From Wuchereria bancrofti (Eukaryota; Nematoda; Chromadorea; Rhabditida; Onchocercidae), in contig SSBO01000008.1 in NCBI GenBank assembly GCA_005281725.1, positions 4,755,964 through 4,819,963 on the forward strand: 64,000 nucleotides of DNA, read 5' to 3'. Within the stretch, counting starts at the first letter, position 1, and every line of letters begins with the position of its first letter. Positions 60,227-64,000 of the stretch are shown piece by piece. Below the pieces are notes generated by a model, which was not told where the DNA came from, did not search any database, and saw nothing but the letters and a program-made list of their open reading frames with translations. The translations under genes were made by a program, and so were the position numbers.

Positions 60227-63200
60227 ATGTCACGACGACATATTTCAAGAACAACTCCGAACAAAGAAGAGCAAAGTTCGAGTTCATTTTGTATTCCGGA
60301 TCCGACTGCTATTTGCTCAACAACCGGATTTGTACCAGTTAGCAACTCTGTTCCATCAACTTTCAACATCCTTAACAATCGTGGCCCTTTTGCATTTATT
60401 AATAATACGAGCAATTGCGCACCTAATAATAATAATAATAATGACAATCGAAATTTTTTGTTTTCAACCGATCGATTCAATCCATCACTTCTGCAACCAA
60501 ACGTTTCACCTTACGCCAATATCATTAATAACGATCCTCGACTTCATCCCACCTCAGCCATTTTACCAAATCCGCTTCGACAACATAACTCAATGAGTAT
60601 GAATACGAATGAGACAACATTTGATCGGTTCCTACAATCATTTCCAGCATCACAACGATCCAGCATGATAAATCCATCATCAGTGCCTATGATCAGCGTA
60701 GCTCCTATCACTCCAACTGTTCCGGCAACCGGACTCACATCATTACTTCCAACTGCTACAGCCAATAATTCAGGACCGTCAACATCATCTTTTATTCCAC
60801 CACCTTTATTGAGCGATCAACCATCGTACAAGTATTTGCTATCATTTGAACAACAGGCCAAAATAGCGCATGAAGCGGCGATGCACTATGCAAATTTGAC
60901 GGAACATCTAATGGAACACGCGAGGAATGCAGCGGCAGCTGAAAATATGCCACTACCACCGTTACCGCAAGCGGTCTTTTCAATGGTTCAGAAATACGAT
61001 CAACAAAAGGAATCGCTACAGAATCATCGACAACAACAAAAAAAAGAAGATGAAAAGAAGGATCTTCATCCAACATATTTAACACTTGGCAACATGGTCC
61101 CATTTTCACACTCTGATACAATTATGAATAGCGATAAATTCGATCAACAGCAATTGTTTAAGCAGAAACGACCTTCCCTATTCAATTGCACATTCTCTGA
61201 ACCGGTGGTGAAAAGCCGACATGCAGCAGATAATGTGTCTAATACGGACACTACTCCTTCTGGTTCCGAAAGTGATTCATCAAATAAAACAACAGTTGAA
61301 ATATTACCTATCCTGTCACCGCATCCGTATTGTGCGGCATCGGCGGAAAATAATTTTGAACAACAGCAAAATGAAATGGAAATGGATGAAAGCGAAAAAA
61401 AGAACACTGCTGAAACGGTAGCAATTTATTCATTTCAGAAGTAACAACATTAAAATATCCGTTATTACTGTTGTTGTTGTTGTTGTTGTTATTGTTATTG
61501 TCTTATAATTTTATAATCTACATGAGAAAGATTTTTTTTTTCTTCTTTTTTCAGGTTAATCAGCCAATGATAACACCGTTACGAACAATCCAAGAACGCT
61601 TTAATAAGACGAATTCAAAATACAAGATAGAAACGGATCATTCATCTACTGCTATTCAGATACCACTCACTCCATCAGAAAGATTTATTTCGGAAACAAC
61701 TCTTCTAATGCATGATAATACATCAAGGAATGACAGTGATAATGTAGCAAGTACGTCATCACAGTCTCATTTAGATTCCGGAATTTCAATGAGCGCGAAT
61801 CTGACAGATAAACGGGGGCAGATGTCATTTGATAAACCATCTTGGTCTAATTCATTTACCGTAAGCAGTATTCTGGTAGGAAATAACGAAGAAAAAGATG
61901 AAATAGATGCGTTAAAGCATATAGCAGATGCAACAGCTATGACACAGAATCAACCGAGAACACCAAATCCGAAGGCAACAACAAATTTATCGGTACTACC
62001 ATATACGGTGCCACAACAAAGTACGTTTAATTTTCATACTCATTAATAAGGATTGCAAGAAAAAAGAAAGCAGATATTTGATATTTCTTAACAGTTTATC
62101 CTGTAAAGGTTTGGTATTGATATATATAATTTATATTAAAAAATTACTATTAATACTAATTTTTTTGGTTTTAATTTCAAGAATAGTTTTAGCTATACAA
62201 AATTGCATAAATCAAATGGTACAAACAGCAGGACCTTCAAATGTTCGTACACCTTTCAAAAATCTCCCAGGATATGCCATAACAACCAATGGGTTATTGA
62301 TCGCATCAGATGGACGAGCAATCCCGCCTGCAATCTACAATTGCTTTGGTATACCAAGGCAACCATTAGTTTCGATGGATCCAAATCAAGAAGAAGACAA
62401 CAATTTATGCGCAATATGTGGTGATAAAGCTTCAGGGAACCACTACAGTGTACCAAGCTGCGAAGGATGCAAAGTATAAATTAGGCGTACGTTCAAGTAG
62501 CAAAGTGCAAAATAACGGAAATTTCGAGCATCCCTTCAAATTTATCCTCACTTACTTGAAGTTGATGGGAAATAATATAAAACCTAACATTCCGTCATGT
62601 CTTCATAATGTTTAAGCATTGCTAATCTATCTATCTATCTATGCTGTGACAAGATTTCTTTCAGAAATCTAAAAGACAAGACAATAATTGTTTGTTATCA
62701 ATAATAACTAATTGATATCATCAATGATGAAATTTTAGGGTTTCTTTCGAAGAACTATCCAGAAGAAAATAGAATATATATGCTACAAACAAGGCAATTG
62801 TATAATAGATCAGAAAAATCGGAATAGATGTCAAAGTTGTCGATTTAAAAAATGCCTTCAGTTAGGCATGCGTCAGGAATCGGTACGTTTGGATCGCAAT
62901 CGACGACGGAAAAAAGATGAAAATAGGTAAATGTAAATGTTATGTATCATAATAGATGATATTTTATCACACCACAAATATTTTAATTAAGAAAATATCT
63001 GATAATTTCTAGAGATAAAGAAATGGAGGAAATCGAAGAAATGAAAAAGCTAAAAGCTATCGTTGTTAGTGCCTATCGTGAAGCATTCCCAGCTGGGTTA
63101 GTCATCGATAACCGAAGCGAAGCTGTACAAAGGATTCATATGTTTCTGAATAATATCCCGATGATGAATGAAATTAATGGGAAAGATCGGGAAAAAGTCA

Positions 63201-63837
63201 TTGAAAATTGCGTTTATGCAGCACTGGTAAATTCTCGCTCTTTTCGCTTCTATGTTGGCTATTTTCGATGATTTTAGAAATTTACACTTCTGTTTAGAAA
63301 ATAATTCATTCAACAAATTTTCCAAAATCTACTAGCAAAAATGAGAACCAGTAAACTGGAAGTATTTATTTACCATTAAACAAACATCTGTTGTATAGAC
63401 TGATGAGAAGTCTGATATATATATATATTTTTTTTGTAGACTTTGCGCACTTTTTTTACAACCGAAAACTACGAAATGATTGTGGGCGTTAGAAGCGAAG
63501 CATTAGCTCAATGCTTGAATGGATTGGGATTTGAAGTTAAGGAGGAAGAGATGGCAATTCTGACAGCGTTTTGTGCATTGCAAAACTGCATTGGAATGGT
63601 TGATAATGAGAAAATTCAAAATGTAAATTCAAGATTGTATTTCTTGTTGAAGTTTGGCTTATATAAGGTAAATTCCGATTCACTCGTAGATCATTTATTT
63701 TTTTACAGATTGGTGCCAAGTTGTGTAACTGCCTTCGAATTCATTTGACAGGTTTTTGCGAAGCAGTAAACGAAATTATTTGCAAATGCATAATGAGCGT
63801 AACGGCATTGATGTTAATGCAGACCAATACCAATTAA
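60227..63837 (+). CDS. nuclear hormone receptor with retinoid-type P-box
   Basis: Exons 60227-61417, 61555-62020, 62193-62473, 62739-62926, 63013-63226, 63440-63667 and a last exon from 63709 (898 aa if it stops at 63837). Residues 1-620 are a long S/T/N/Q/P-rich A/B domain (poly-N near 66-71). The DNA-binding domain starts at about residue 625: [18 protein letters not shown], then [18 protein letters not shown], then [19 protein letters not shown] and [19 protein letters not shown]. All eight zinc-finger cysteines are present, and the P-box EGCKG is the retinoid/thyroid class; the C-terminal extension resembles RAR (GMSKESVRNDRNKKKK). The ligand-binding domain ([41 protein letters not shown]) is divergent and its helix 12 is not evident. 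Role: ligand- or constitutively regulated transcription factor in the nucleus. I cannot name the orthologue. The C-terminus is uncertain (see findings), and exons at 58223-58532 may precede the first exon listed. Confidence 0.85.
61466..61500. repeat. (GTT)n repeat in receptor intron
   Basis: About nine TTG/GTT units inside the 137-nt intron 1 of the receptor, just before a T-rich acceptor tract. Confidence 0.9.
62619..62641. repeat. (CTAT)n repeat in receptor intron
   Basis: Four CTAT units in the intron between the two zinc-finger exons. Confidence 0.85.
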
Positions 63838-64000
63838 CTAAATATCTAAGTGGTCCAAAGTTATTTGGATGAAATATTTTCCACTATTTTATTACTATTT
63901 CTGGCAGTTATTTTACTAATCATATCTTAGATTAATTATACTGCGCAGCTTTTGATTGAAGTATTGAATTTGAATAAAGTTAATAATATGTGATCAGTAC

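Noticed and set aside
60076..60480. 134-codon minus-strand frame with a Leu-rich start
   Set aside because: Antisense shadow of the receptor's first coding exon; poly-Leu is the complement of the poly-Asn codons.
1..64000. tRNA, rRNA, spliced-leader RNA genes, transposases, retroelement domains, viral remnants, CRISPR
   Set aside because: I looked for B-box-like motifs, the SL1 22-mer, reverse transcriptase and transposase motifs and long terminal repeats by eye and found none that I could support.

Overview
This is a 64 kb piece of an AT-rich animal nuclear genome, almost certainly a nematode and probably a filarial/spirurid one. Evidence: intron-rich genes with GT...AG introns, terse TTTTCAG/TTTTTAG acceptors without long upstream branch regions, a TTTACAG acceptor-like site just before an ATG (a possible spliced-leader site), very AT-rich intergenic DNA full of homopolymers and microsatellites, and five genes that read as animal orthologues by eye. 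Nothing bacterial is present: no operons with ribosome binding sites, no CRISPR, no insertion sequence. The species assignment is inference.

Layout. 1-13.5 kb: gene-poor AT-rich DNA with one exon-like island on the minus strand (1992-2143) and a ~0.42 kb (TGAA)n array. 13.6-17.0 kb, plus strand: a LETMD1-like mitochondrial protein, 8 exons, 326 aa. 18.4-19.5 kb, minus strand: cytosolic ribosomal protein eL14 (rpl-14), 3 exons, 143 aa, convergent with LETMD1. 21.5-34.9 kb, minus strand: tomosyn (tom-1/STXBP5 family), which I model as 29 exons and ~1325 aa, including three microexons that I infer from reading phase (35, 19 and 10 nt). 35-51.7 kb: a 17 kb AT-rich gene desert with scattered exon-like islands, all on the minus strand; two of them (51705-51845 and 48054-48135) have compatible splice phase. 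52.4-56.0 kb, plus strand: a PRC1/SPD-1/Ase1 microtubule bundler, 11 exons, 538 aa. 56-58 kb: spacer. 58.2-63.9 kb, plus strand: a nuclear hormone receptor with a very long N-terminal domain, a CEGCKG P-box and a divergent ligand-binding domain; two small coding exons 1.7 kb upstream (58223-58532) can be joined to it in frame. Its upstream DNA carries a perfect AGGTCA-n3-TGACCT palindrome and a DR0-like half-site pair.

The genes are not a functional cluster: mitochondrial quality (LETMD1), translation (eL14), synaptic SNARE regulation (tomosyn), cytokinesis (PRC1) and transcription (NHR). All exon boundaries were worked out by hand from frame, GT/AG signals and remembered family sequences. 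No alignment or transcript data were available, so individual splice sites, especially the microexons and the last NHR exon, are hypotheses.
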